NCBI GenBank assembly: GCA_934436245.1
Contig: CAKSAM010000049.1
Span: 1 to 15,142, forward strand
DNA length: 15,142 nucleotides
From: an uncultured Acetatifactor sp.
Lineage (GTDB): Bacteria; Bacillota; Clostridia; Lachnospirales; Lachnospiraceae
Reading direction: 5' to 3'
Positions 15,130-15,142 of this stretch are shown here, in pieces (the stretch's first letter is position 1; each line of letters opens with the position of its first letter). The notes below the pieces were generated by a model, which did not search any database, was not told where the DNA came from, and saw only the letters and a program-made list of their open reading frames with translations. A program made the position numbers and the translations under genes.

Positions 15130-15142
15130 ATTTTGATTTGTC

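Overview
The window looks like chromosome of a Clostridia member, most likely a Lachnospiraceae gut anaerobe (Blautia/Dorea/Roseburia-like). This rests on gene content and style: an S-box-controlled metK, a murA next to a LysM-G5-M23 cell-wall hydrolase, a short Y-family polymerase ending in a QLSLF clamp motif, GGAGG-type ribosome binding sites and moderate GC. The genus is inference only. No tRNA, rRNA, CRISPR array or transposase was found.

Layout. 1-585 has no gene. It holds a very AT-rich stretch with three inverted repeats (36-206), then an abruptly GC-rich palindromic block (211-500) and a strong hairpin after metK. Next come metK with a complete SAM riboswitch leader (promoter, aptamer, antiterminator, terminator), murA with its own promoter, and a membrane-anchored M23 endopeptidase, all on the minus strand. 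A divergent intergenic region with two good promoters and a LexA-like box separates the peptidase from dinB (plus strand). dinB meets an XRE-cupin regulator tail to tail; their stop codons overlap on CTAG. Further minus-strand genes are a flavin reductase-family protein, a tail-anchored hendecad coiled-coil protein of unknown function, a calcineurin-like phosphoesterase, an amino-acid permease, an 88-residue protein resembling the tip of a kinase N-lobe, and a large type I restriction subunit (hsdR) that starts near the right edge.

Functional reading. The left half is housekeeping: SAM synthesis, peptidoglycan precursor synthesis and wall remodelling, and translesion synthesis. The right end is more AT-rich and looks like an accessory defence island. 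hsdR and the 88-residue gene are closely spaced and probably co-transcribed, and transcription may continue into the permease and phosphoesterase because no terminator separates them. hsdM and hsdS are not in the window; if present they should lie beyond 15142.

The least explained parts are non-coding: the AT-rich inverted repeats plus palindromic block at 36-500; a triple repeated motif with a 61-bp inverted repeat at 7946-8064; and four direct repeats at exact 11-bp spacing (8962-9001) placed before a -10 box with no gene downstream, which suggests a response-regulator-controlled small RNA.
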